From assembly GCA_937897535.1 (NCBI GenBank), contig CALCQB010000101.1:1-12777 (forward strand): 12,777 nucleotides of DNA. The letters run 5' to 3'. This DNA is from an uncultured Novosphingobium sp. GTDB lineage: Bacteria; Pseudomonadota; Alphaproteobacteria; Sphingomonadales; Sphingomonadaceae. The notes beneath the pieces are model-generated. The model saw nothing but the letters and a program-made list of their open reading frames with translations. It made no database searches and had not been told where the DNA came from. This document shows, piece by piece, positions 1 to 6,891 of the stretch (positions are counted from its first letter, which is position 1; each line of letters starts with the position of its first letter). The position numbers and the translations under genes are program-made.

Positions 1-1668
1 GGCATCGATCAGCAACACCCTGGTCCCAAGCTTGGCGACAGTCAGTGCGATCGCATAAGCCGAGGTCGACTTGCCTTCGCCGGGCCGGGTCGAGCTGACC
101 AGTAGCGTTTTCGGCAAGCCTTCGGGCCGGGCAAATTTGAGCGCGGTCCGGACCGAATGATAGGCTTCGGACAGTTCCGACTTGCGGTCGGCCAAGGCCT
201 CCATCGGCGCCCTGCCTTCCGGCTCGAGCGGGATCGCGCCAAGCACCGGCATATGCAGCTTGGTGCGAACGTCGCGCGGATCGCTGATCGTGTCGAACAG
301 CAGGTGCAGGGCTAGAGCCAGCGCAACGCCGAATGAGAGGCCGGCGATCAGGCCAACCAGGGCATTGATCAGCGGACGCGGGCGGAACGGGGCGTTGGGC
401 GCCTTGGCTTCATCGACCAGGGCGATTTCGCTTTGACCGATCCCGCCGGCTACGCCGACTTCCTTGTAACGCTGGAGCAGCGCATCATACAGCGCTCGGT
501 TGGTATCGGCTTCACGCTGAAGGATGTTGTACTGAATCGCACGGCTGCGATCGAGCACGACTTCCCCTTTGGCCTCGGCGACCTTTTGGCGAAGTTCGGC
601 TTCGATCCGCACGGTGGACTGATATTCGCCATACAGTTCGGCGCGCTTGTTGGTGTTGGAGCGCTTGCGCTCGGAATTGATCGCCATGTCGAGGCGGTCG
701 ATCCGCGATTTCAGCTCGACCATCACTGGATAGTCCGGCTTGTAGATCTTGAGCTTCTCATCGTATTGCGATTGCAGGTCGGCGCGCTGCGAAATCATCG
801 GCGAAACGCTGGCGGCCATGTCGCCGGCGAAATCGACTTCGGATTTGCGATAGCGTTGCTCGGCCGCGATCCGGTTGATTTCGGCCTGACGCATGGCGTC
901 ATTGAGCTTGGTCAGATCGGATTGCGTCAACGAAGCGCCTTCGACACTCTTGCCCTCGGCGTTGCGCGTGGTTTCGCGGAAGATGCCGGCTTCGATCGCG
1001 TAGCTGTTGAGGTTCCGCTCCGATTCCTCGAGAGCACCCTTGGTCCGGGTCAACTGATCCGACAGGAATTTGCGGGCATAAGACGATGCGTCGAAACGCC
1101 GCTCGATGCTCGCGGAAATGTGGCCGCGGACCAAGGCATTGGCGATCTTCGCCGCGAGGTCGGGGTTGCCCGAAATGGCGTTGACCCGGATCAGCGTGCT
1201 GCCCTTGACGGTTTCAGACGAAGTTGCGCCCATTACGATTGCGGTGGCCCGGTCGGTGCGCTGGGCGAGCGAACCGGTCTCGCCGCCGTATTCGGGCATC
1301 GCAACAAGGTTAAGGTCCTGCGCGACCTGCCGGGCGAGCGATTCGCTCTGGAGCAGCCCGATCTGGGTCGCGATCGCTTCCTGGTTGGTGCCGCGAAACC
1401 GCGGGCTCCCGTTGGGTTTGGTATCGAGCATGTCCACCGAACTGGCTTCATACTGCAGCAGGGCCCCGGCGCGGTACTGCGGCGCCGAAACCAGCGCGAT
1501 AGCAATACCGGCGAGCAGGCCGCCGATCCCGAGTGCAACAACCAGCTTCCAGCGCTCGACCAGCAGCGCCAGGATGTTCCCGATATCCAGACCGGGCTCG
1601 GCTGGGTGGGGCTGGCTCGCATGCGGTTGCGGCTGTTGTCCAGAGGGCGGGTTGCCTTGCCAAAGCAT
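1..1668 (-). CDS. wzc: Wzc/GumC-type polysaccharide co-polymerase with C-terminal BY-kinase domain (partial, 3' end beyond window)
   Basis: Inner-membrane protein that controls chain length and couples polymerisation to export of EPS/capsule; the fused cytoplasmic tyrosine kinase cycles by autophosphorylation. One uninterrupted minus-strand frame gives 556 residues before the left edge. A Pro/Gln/His-rich N-terminus is followed by a Wzz-type segment with TM1 (about 42-62), a long charged periplasmic region likely to form coiled coil (about 190-360), a GNVR-type segment (about 377-407), a Pro-rich motif (APNAPFRPRP), TM2 (about 433-458), then Walker A (GEGKST, K533) and Walker A' (VLLIDA, D555). 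Walker B and any tyrosine-rich tail lie outside. The ATG at 1668 is the first after an in-frame TGA (1677-1675), with AAGGA 11 nt upstream. It lies 41 bp after the export lipoprotein gene, so the two are probably co-transcribed. Family assignment is secure; the substrate is unknown. Confidence 0.95.
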   Translation of the reverse strand, partial: MLWQGNPPSGQQPQPHASQPHPAEPGLDIGNILALLVERWKLVVALGIGGLLAGIAIALVSAPQYRAGALLQYEASSVDMLDTKPNGSPRFRGTNQEAIATQIGLLQSESLARQVAQDLNLVAMPEYGGETGSLAQRTDRATAIVMGATSSETVKGSTLIRVNAISGNPDLAAKIANALVRGHISASIERRFDASSYARKFLSDQLTRTKGALEESERNLNSYAIEAGIFRETTRNAEGKSVEGASLTQSDLTKLNDAMRQAEINRIAAEQRYRKSEVDFAGDMAASVSPMISQRADLQSQYDEKLKIYKPDYPVMVELKSRIDRLDMAINSERKRSNTNKRAELYGEYQSTVRIEAELRQKVAEAKGEVVLDRSRAIQYNILQREADTNRALYDALLQRYKEVGVAGGIGQSEIALVDEAKAPNAPFRPRPLINALVGLIAGLSFGVALALALHLLFDTISDPRDVRTKLHMPVLGAIPLEPEGRAPMEALADRKSELSEAYHSVRTALKFARPEGLPKTLLVSSTRPGEGKSTSAYAIALTVAKLGTRVLLIDA

Positions 1669-1709
1669 AGCGCGTCAATTCCTTCGTTCGGGCTCGTGCC
1701 GGGGCAGGA

Positions 1710-2420
1710 TCAGAGGTAAGTGAAGAGGGTGACCAGGGGGATTGCCTGGAGGAGATCGCGATAAACCGGGCGAAGCGTCGAGCTATCGACCACTACGGTA
1801 TCGCCGGGGTAGATCGCCGGATCTTCCATTTCGCCGCGCCGGATCGCGATCAGATCGAAGGCAGCGGCCATCGTCTTGCCGCCGCTTTTGCGAAATACCA
1901 GAACCCGGCGCGGATTGGCGTCGGTGGTATTGACCCCCCGGGCCATCGCGATCGCCCCGACCAGCGTAACCTTGCCTGGCAGCGAGTAGATACCCGGCGA
2001 GTTCACGCCGCCTTCGACGGTCACGTTGTTGCTGATGCTGCTGGTGACCCGGACCGTGATCTCCGGATTGTTGAGGTAGCGGCTGCTATAACGGGCCTCA
2101 AGCTCCTTGCCGAGTTGCTGCGGGGTAACATCGCGCACGGGGACGGTGCCAATCAGTGGCATGTCGAGTTCACCCCTGGCGTCGACCTGATAGTCGCCGC
2201 TGAGTTCGGGAACGCGGAACACCGTGACCTTGAGCATGTCGAGCGGGCCGAGCGGCAAATCGTAGGCGAGGTCGGCGGGGACGCTACGATCGGGCGGGCC
2301 GAAATCGGCCGGCGCATAGGGAACCTTGCCTCCGCGCGTCGAGCACGCACTGATCCCCACTGCCAGAACCAGCAGCAACGCGGCGCGAAGAGTGGATCGC
2401 AAACCTTCTGAAATAGCCAT
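1710..2420 (-). CDS. wza: GumB/Wza-type polysaccharide export outer-membrane lipoprotein
   Basis: Outer-membrane/periplasmic polysaccharide export (OPX) protein that forms the exit channel with the Wzc-like partner encoded just downstream. From the ATG at 2420 it has 236 residues: a hydrophobic signal segment (about 11-25) ends in a lipobox-like ISAC with the predicted lipidated Cys26. A Poly_export domain follows (about 53-128, beginning YDLPLGPLDMLKV), then an SLBB-like repeat (about 132-178, VEGGVNSPGIYSLPG) and a C-terminal segment ending LVTLFTYL. The length resembles GumB rather than the longer E. coli Wza, so it may lack the extended membrane-spanning barrel part. The start is uncertain: AAGGAG at 2445-2440 is 19 nt from this ATG but 7 nt from an in-frame TTG at 2432, which would add four residues. 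Longer in-frame extensions to 2525 carry no domain and precede the SD, so they were not used. Confidence 0.92.
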   Translation of the reverse strand: MAISEGLRSTLRAALLLVLAVGISACSTRGGKVPYAPADFGPPDRSVPADLAYDLPLGPLDMLKVTVFRVPELSGDYQVDARGELDMPLIGTVPVRDVTPQQLGKELEARYSSRYLNNPEITVRVTSSISNNVTVEGGVNSPGIYSLPGKVTLVGAIAMARGVNTTDANPRRVLVFRKSGGKTMAAAFDLIAIRRGEMEDPAIYPGDTVVVDSSTLRPVYRDLLQAIPLVTLFTYL

Positions 2421-2439
2421 CTGCGCACCCAAACTCACT

Positions 2440-2445
2440 CTCCTT
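2440..2445 (-). promoter_or_regulatory. Shine-Dalgarno sequence for the export lipoprotein gene
   Basis: AAGGAG reads on the minus strand from 2445 to 2440. It is 7 nt from an in-frame TTG at 2432-2430 and 19 nt from the ATG at 2420, so spacing favours the TTG as the true start of the export lipoprotein. It is one of the best SD matches in the window; most other genes here have weak ones. Confidence 0.6.
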
Positions 2446-2536
2446 CTTGCGGACCGACAAGCTGCAATTCCTTGCCGCGGCAGCCAAGGGCTAACCGCTT
2501 CTAGAACAAGCAACATGCGATGCAAAGCTCTCTTGC

Positions 2537-3691
2537 CTATCGTTCATGGCCTTGATGTGAATGAATTCCGGCATCGGCCAGTGCCTTGAGATAGAGGTCG
2601 ATGACCCGCTCCTGTGAAAATTCGGCAACGACCCGCGCGCGGCCTGCTTTCGCCATCCGTTGCCATTCGGAATCGCTGATCTCTGCCGCCAGCGCCAGTG
2701 CCTTGGTGAGAGATTCGGCGCTGCGCGGCTCGCACAGGTACCCGTTTTCGCCATGGCGAATAATATCCCGACACCCCGATACATTGGTGGTCACGACTGG
2801 ACGGCCCATCGCACTGGCTTCGAGCAAAACCCGCGACAGTCCTTCCCGGTAAGACGGCAAGACAACAAAGTCCGCCGCCGCGATGCAGGGTTTGACGTCA
2901 CCGACCGGATCGAGGTGTTCGATTGTCCCTTCGGCCAGCCAGGCGCGGACTTCCTCCGGGCGGACCGCGGTCCGGTTGGGCGCATCGAGCGCACCCATCA
3001 GGATGAACCGCGCATCGGGCCAGCGCCGGCGGATCTGGCGCGCGGCGGCGACATATTCGCGCACTCCTTTGTCGGAAACGACCCGGGCCAGCATCAGGAA
3101 CTGGCGCGGCTTGGGCCTTCCACCAGCGGGAGGAGCCCAGTCCTGCACATCGATTCCCGATCCCGGCAGCACCCGGGCCTGATCGGCCCGCACCAGCCGA
3201 GCATCAAGGAATTCGGCCCGGTCATCGTGATTCTGGAAGAACACCGTCGGGGCCTTGCGAAATCCGGTTCGATAGAGCTGCTTCGCGATCAGCGTCAGCA
3301 GGTTCCGGCGGATGAAGGCGGTGCCAAGTCCGGATACGTTGGGCAGGGCGGGGACCCCGGCCAGTCCGGCGGCGAGCGAACCGTAGACGTTCGGCTTGAT
3401 CGTCCAGCTGAGCCAGGCGGCAGGACGCAGCCTGGCGATGATCCGGCGCAGGGCAAGGAATGTCGCGAGATCGCGGTGTGGGGCGATTCCGGCGGAATCG
3501 ATTCTGACCGGCGTAAAACCGCAGCCCATCGCCGTGAGCCGGGCCTCCATCGCGGGGTCGGGCGGGGCAATTGCCTCGACCGCAAAACCCTCCGCAAGCA
3601 AGGCAGCGATCAGTCCGGCCCGGAAATTGACGAGATTCCACGCTTGATTGGCGCAAACGGCAATGACCGGTTTCGGAGGAAGCGAAGCCAA
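2537..3691 (-). CDS. Family 4 glycosyltransferase (GT-B fold), EPS repeat-unit assembly
   Basis: Cytoplasmic, probably membrane-associated retaining glycosyltransferase that adds one sugar to the lipid-linked EPS repeat unit; donor and acceptor cannot be read from sequence. It has 384 residues. The N-terminal acceptor domain opens with VIAVCANQAWNLVNFRAGLI and contains SWTIKPNVYGSLAAG and NVSGLGTAF, typical of the EpsD/CapM-like group. The C-terminal donor domain has an intact EX7E motif (E283 and E291 in REGLSRVLLE) followed by GRPVVTT. The start is a TTG at 3691-3689, because an in-frame TAG (the stop of the upstream polymerase gene) lies only three codons before it and no ATG or GTG fits the conserved N-terminus. 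A weak AGG overlapping that stop sits 8 nt upstream, which suggests translational coupling. The gene ends in TAG at 2539-2537, 116 bp before the export lipoprotein start. Confidence 0.92.
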   Translation of the reverse strand: MASLPPKPVIAVCANQAWNLVNFRAGLIAALLAEGFAVEAIAPPDPAMEARLTAMGCGFTPVRIDSAGIAPHRDLATFLALRRIIARLRPAAWLSWTIKPNVYGSLAAGLAGVPALPNVSGLGTAFIRRNLLTLIAKQLYRTGFRKAPTVFFQNHDDRAEFLDARLVRADQARVLPGSGIDVQDWAPPAGGRPKPRQFLMLARVVSDKGVREYVAAARQIRRRWPDARFILMGALDAPNRTAVRPEEVRAWLAEGTIEHLDPVGDVKPCIAAADFVVLPSYREGLSRVLLEASAMGRPVVTTNVSGCRDIIRHGENGYLCEPRSAESLTKALALAAEISDSEWQRMAKAGRARVVAEFSQERVIDLYLKALADAGIHSHQGHER

Positions 3692-3700
3692 TGCCGTGGC

Positions 3701-4768
3701 CTACAGCGATTGCAGGATCGACTGGTACGGAACCCAGTATTGCGCGTGGGTGGCAAACACCAGCCAGACAATCTGGACCACGGCAGCCAGACCGATCAAC
3801 AACAGCCGGAGTGGAATCAGGAAGCGCTTGCCGGTAGGGACCAGATCGCGAAACTCGCCGAACACCGCCATCTGGACCGGCGAGAAGAACAGGGCGACCC
3901 GGTCAACCGCAGTCGAGGATGGCGAAAGGTACAACGCGGCGAGGGCAAGCATGTTCGCAGCCGCGGCCAACACCCACACCGAGCGGACCCGATCGCTCGC
4001 GCCAAAGTGACGCCAGCGAATCAACAACAGCGCCGAGGGCAGGACGTTCATCAAAATCCGGGTGACGGCCCCGGACGATTCATATTCGGCATCGATATAG
4101 CCCGCTTCATATGTTCCCAGTCGCGGTGCGACGATCGCAATCCAGAAGAACGAACCGACAATCGCGAAGAATACCGCTGCCGCTTTGTAGCGCGCGGCGA
4201 GGGCATAGCTGAACAGCGGAAAAGCGACGATGGCTGATGAGTGAAACCCGATTGCAACAACCAGGAATGCCAGGGTGCGAACTGGCCTCGATCGGTCGAA
4301 CGACGCGATTGCGGTCAGGATCATACCGATCGCCGCACCTTGCCGGACATAGCCCATGCCGACCACGATCAGCAGATAGGGAACCGCCATGGTGAGCGCC
4401 AGCCACGGTTCGCGCAGCCTCAAGGCCACCTGGACGACTCCGTAAACCAGCATGAACGCGCAGATCGCGTTGACCAGATAGATTCCGGTGTCGAGCTTGG
4501 CCGAGACAAACGCCACAATCGCGAACAGCGGATCGTAGTTCTGCAAGGCATAGGCAAGCGTGTCGGTCCGGATGTCGTCGTAGATCGTGTTGTATGTCTC
4601 CCAGTCGCCGCCGACTTCGAAGCGCAGACCGGCGAGCAGGACGTAACAGACGATGAAGAAGAGGAAGGCGATCGATTGCGCGGCATCGTTGGTCACGCGG
4701 GCACGGTCGGCAGGATAGACGACGGCCATCAGGGCGGGGAACGCGAAAAGCAGCCAGTAGATCAGCAT
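3701..4768 (-). CDS. epsG: EpsG-family polysaccharide polymerase (Wzy-like membrane protein)
   Basis: Polytopic inner-membrane protein of the EpsG family, thought to polymerise lipid-linked repeat units on the periplasmic side, in the role of Wzy. It has 355 residues with roughly nine to ten hydrophobic segments. Family landmarks are visible: LRFEVGGDWETY (R49, G53-G54-D55-W56, Y59) after the second membrane segment, GYVRQG (R142, Q143), and GFHSSAI (H176) in a later segment. The ATG at 4768 is preceded directly by ATG-TAG, a start-stop pair in the same frame, and there is no strong SD. It is the first gene of the leftward block and diverges from the amidotransferase. Its TAG stop is in the same frame as the GT4 gene that follows 9 nt later. 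No classical Wzy or WaaL ligase is seen in the window, which supports the polymerase role by context. Confidence 0.88.
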   Translation of the reverse strand: MLIYWLLFAFPALMAVVYPADRARVTNDAAQSIAFLFFIVCYVLLAGLRFEVGGDWETYNTIYDDIRTDTLAYALQNYDPLFAIVAFVSAKLDTGIYLVNAICAFMLVYGVVQVALRLREPWLALTMAVPYLLIVVGMGYVRQGAAIGMILTAIASFDRSRPVRTLAFLVVAIGFHSSAIVAFPLFSYALAARYKAAAVFFAIVGSFFWIAIVAPRLGTYEAGYIDAEYESSGAVTRILMNVLPSALLLIRWRHFGASDRVRSVWVLAAAANMLALAALYLSPSSTAVDRVALFFSPVQMAVFGEFRDLVPTGKRFLIPLRLLLIGLAAVVQIVWLVFATHAQYWVPYQSILQSL

Positions 4769-4956
4769 CTACATCTGCCCGGATTGCGGCGGCTCGGGCG
4801 AAAAGAATGGCCAGTCGAGCCCGAAGCAATACATACCCGAGGTCTAGAGGATAACCCCAGTGGGTGCAATGGCATAGGGCGGGCCGAACCAATCGTTGAA
4901 ATGCAGCCAAGGCTGGCTTACCCGCCGGGGCAAGCCTTTGTGGGATCGAATGACCG
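4769..4956. promoter_or_regulatory. Divergent intergenic region between epsG and the amidotransferase gene
   Basis: 188 bp between two divergent start codons, so it should hold promoters for both directions. No convincing -35/-10 pair is visible on either strand. The best rightward candidate is TTGAAA at 4896-4901, but nothing close to TATAAT follows at the right spacing. An inverted repeat CAGCC-AA-GGCTG lies at 4904-4915 and could be an operator. The promoter role is inferred from gene orientation only. Confidence 0.45.
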
Positions 4957-6888
4957 ATGTGCGGGATCGCCGGAATATTGAGTGACGGCGCCCGCGTGAC
5001 GGCGGAGCAGGTCCGGGTGATGACCGATCGGATCCGGCCGCGCGGTCCGGATTCGTCCGGCGAATGGGTCGGGGCGGAAGGTCGGCTCGGCTTCGGGCAC
5101 CGGCGCCTGGCGATCGTCGACCTTTCGGCGGCCGGGCATCAACCGATGCAATCGGCCTGCGGGCGCTACACGATCACTTACAATGGTGAGATCTACAACT
5201 TCAGGCAGCTGCGCGCGGAACTCGATGCGATCGGTCGCGGCCCGGCCTGGCGCGGTCATTCGGATACCGAGGTACTGCTCGCGCTGATCTCGGCCCACGG
5301 GATCGGTCCGGCCTTGCGCAAGGCATCGGGGATGTTCGCCTTCGCGCTGTGGGACGAACAACGCCGCGAGCTGACCCTGGCCCGCGACCGGTTCGGGGAA
5401 AAGCCGCTTTACTATGGCTGGACCGCCGCAGGCTTCGTGTTTGCCTCGACGCTTGGTCCGATCGAGGCGACGCCCGGCTTCGCCAACCCGATCGATAGCG
5501 GCGCGCTCGCCGGGCTTATGGCACGGGCCTATATCCCCGCGCCGCAGTCGATCTATGCGGGCATCGCCAAACTGCCGCCGGGGTGCCTGCTGACGGTCCC
5601 GCTCGACACAGCAAGAGCCACGCTGCCCATTGCCGAACGCTATTTCGACTATGCCGATCAGGTTCTGGCCGGAGCATCGGACCCGATCCGCGATCAGGGC
5701 CAGGCATTTGAAGAGCTTGAGGCGGTGCTCCACGAAGTGGTCGGGCGGCAACTGGTCGCCGACGTTCCGATCGGCAACCTGCTCTCGGGCGGGATCGATT
5801 CCTCGCTGATCACGGCGATTGCGCAGAAGTGCCACGATCGGCCGCTCAAGACCTTCACGATCGGCTTCAGCGAAGCCGGTTTCGATGAGGCAGTCTATGC
5901 GCGTCAGGTCGCCAAGGCGCTGGGGACCGATCATACCGAGCTCTACGTCAGCCCGGCCGACGCGCAGGCGGTGATCCCGCTGCTGCCGCAGATCTACGAC
6001 GAGCCCTTTGCCGATTCCTCGCAAATCCCGACCTATCTGGTGTCGAAACTGGCGCGCGAGCAGGTTACGGTCTCGCTCTCCGGCGATGCCGGGGACGAAC
6101 TGTTCGGCGGCTACAACCGTCACATCCGCTTTCCCAGGGTATGGCGCCGGCTTGAGCGGTTTCCGCGTGGCTTGCGCAGCGCTGCGCTGGGGCTGGGCGG
6201 GGCGGTCAGTCCGGAACTGTGGAACCGGCTGGGTGGGCTGCTCGGGGCCAACCGGTCCGGCACCTTCGGCCATTCGGTCCGCCGGGGGCTCGGCGCGATG
6301 GCGCAGGCGCGCGATTTTGACGGCCTGCTAGACCTGTTTCTCGATGACTGGGCTGGCCTTCCGTCACCCTTGCTCGACAAGTCGGCCCGGCCGCAACCGC
6401 TCGCGACCGATCCCCGCCTGGCGCATCTACCGCTCGAAACGCGGCTGATGCACGCCGATGCGCTCAGCTATCTGCCGGGCGATGTGCTGGCCAAGGTCGA
6501 TCGCGCCGGAATGGCGGTCAGCCTCGAATCGCGGATCCCGTTTCTTGATCCACAGGTCACGGCGCTGGCGGCGCGGATCGATCCGGCGCTCAATTTCACC
6601 AACGGCGGGGGCAAGGACATCCTCAAGCAGCTGCTCTACCGCCACATCCCGCGCGAACTGGTCGACCGGCCCAAGGCCGGGTTCGCGATTCCGATCGGAA
6701 CCTGGCTGCGCGGCCCGCTGCGTGACTGGGCCGAAGACCTGCTCAGCCAGAGCGCCTTGCAGGATTCGGGTGTGTTCGATCCGCAAGTGGTGCGGGCGCG
6801 GTGGGCGGCGCACCTGTCTGGGCGGGAAGAGGCAACCCAGCCGGTCTGGTCGGTGCTGATGTTTCAGGCCTGGCAGCGCGCGCGCTGA
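4957..6888 (+). CDS. asnB: Glutamine-hydrolysing asparagine synthetase-like amidotransferase (EPS/exosortase-locus type)
   Basis: Class II glutamine amidotransferase fused to an AsnB-type synthetase. The N-terminal Ntn domain frees ammonia from glutamine and the C-terminal domain adenylates a carboxylate and amidates it. The 643 residues begin MCGIAG with the catalytic Cys2; other glutaminase residues are visible (R50 in GHRRLAIVDLS, N76-G77-E78, D103 in HSDTE). The ATP-pyrophosphatase P-loop is SGGIDSS (277-283), followed by SLSGDAGDELFGGYNRH and the KVDRAGMAVSLESRIPFLD stretch. All key residues appear intact. It is longer than E. coli AsnB (about 554 residues), like homologues found in EPS and exosortase loci. 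The ATG at 4957 is fixed by the need for Cys at position 2. It is the only plus-strand gene here and stands alone, so it may be regulated separately. Its substrate may be free aspartate or a glycan uronic acid; context favours the latter but the sequence does not decide. Confidence 0.93.
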   Translation: MCGIAGILSDGARVTAEQVRVMTDRIRPRGPDSSGEWVGAEGRLGFGHRRLAIVDLSAAGHQPMQSACGRYTITYNGEIYNFRQLRAELDAIGRGPAWRGHSDTEVLLALISAHGIGPALRKASGMFAFALWDEQRRELTLARDRFGEKPLYYGWTAAGFVFASTLGPIEATPGFANPIDSGALAGLMARAYIPAPQSIYAGIAKLPPGCLLTVPLDTARATLPIAERYFDYADQVLAGASDPIRDQGQAFEELEAVLHEVVGRQLVADVPIGNLLSGGIDSSLITAIAQKCHDRPLKTFTIGFSEAGFDEAVYARQVAKALGTDHTELYVSPADAQAVIPLLPQIYDEPFADSSQIPTYLVSKLAREQVTVSLSGDAGDELFGGYNRHIRFPRVWRRLERFPRGLRSAALGLGGAVSPELWNRLGGLLGANRSGTFGHSVRRGLGAMAQARDFDGLLDLFLDDWAGLPSPLLDKSARPQPLATDPRLAHLPLETRLMHADALSYLPGDVLAKVDRAGMAVSLESRIPFLDPQVTALAARIDPALNFTNGGGKDILKQLLYRHIPRELVDRPKAGFAIPIGTWLRGPLRDWAEDLLSQSALQDSGVFDPQVVRARWAAHLSGREEATQPVWSVLMFQAWQRAR

Positions 6889-6891
6889 GCC

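Noticed and set aside
1..1678. Several short minus-strand frames over this region that might suggest a broken gene
   Set aside because: One continuous frame from 1668 to the left edge encodes all the Wzc/GumC landmarks without a stop; it only lacks its 3' end because of the window boundary.
433..1719. Long plus-strand open frame (428 codons) opposite wzc, with similar long antisense frames at 2660-4237, 7462-8283 and 8568-9413
   Set aside because: They mirror clear conserved genes on the minus strand, their translations are Arg/Gly/Asp-rich with no recognisable domain, and such shadows are common in GC-rich coding DNA.
2470..2489. Palindrome TGCCGCGGCA with flanking CCTTG/CAAGG as a terminator after the first GT4 gene
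   Set aside because: The stem is short and no T-run follows on the minus strand; it may form a small hairpin but does not look like an intrinsic terminator.
2450..2536. A sigma70-like promoter for the export lipoprotein gene (TTGCAT with TAGAAG 16 nt on)
   Set aside because: The -35 matches only 3 of 6 and the -10 4 of 6; too weak to list, although the 116-bp gap could hold a promoter.
4918..6273. 451-codon minus-strand frame opposite the amidotransferase
   Set aside because: The plus-strand frame contains complete class II amidotransferase motifs; the opposite frame is low-complexity Arg/Gly/Asp-rich sequence without a domain.
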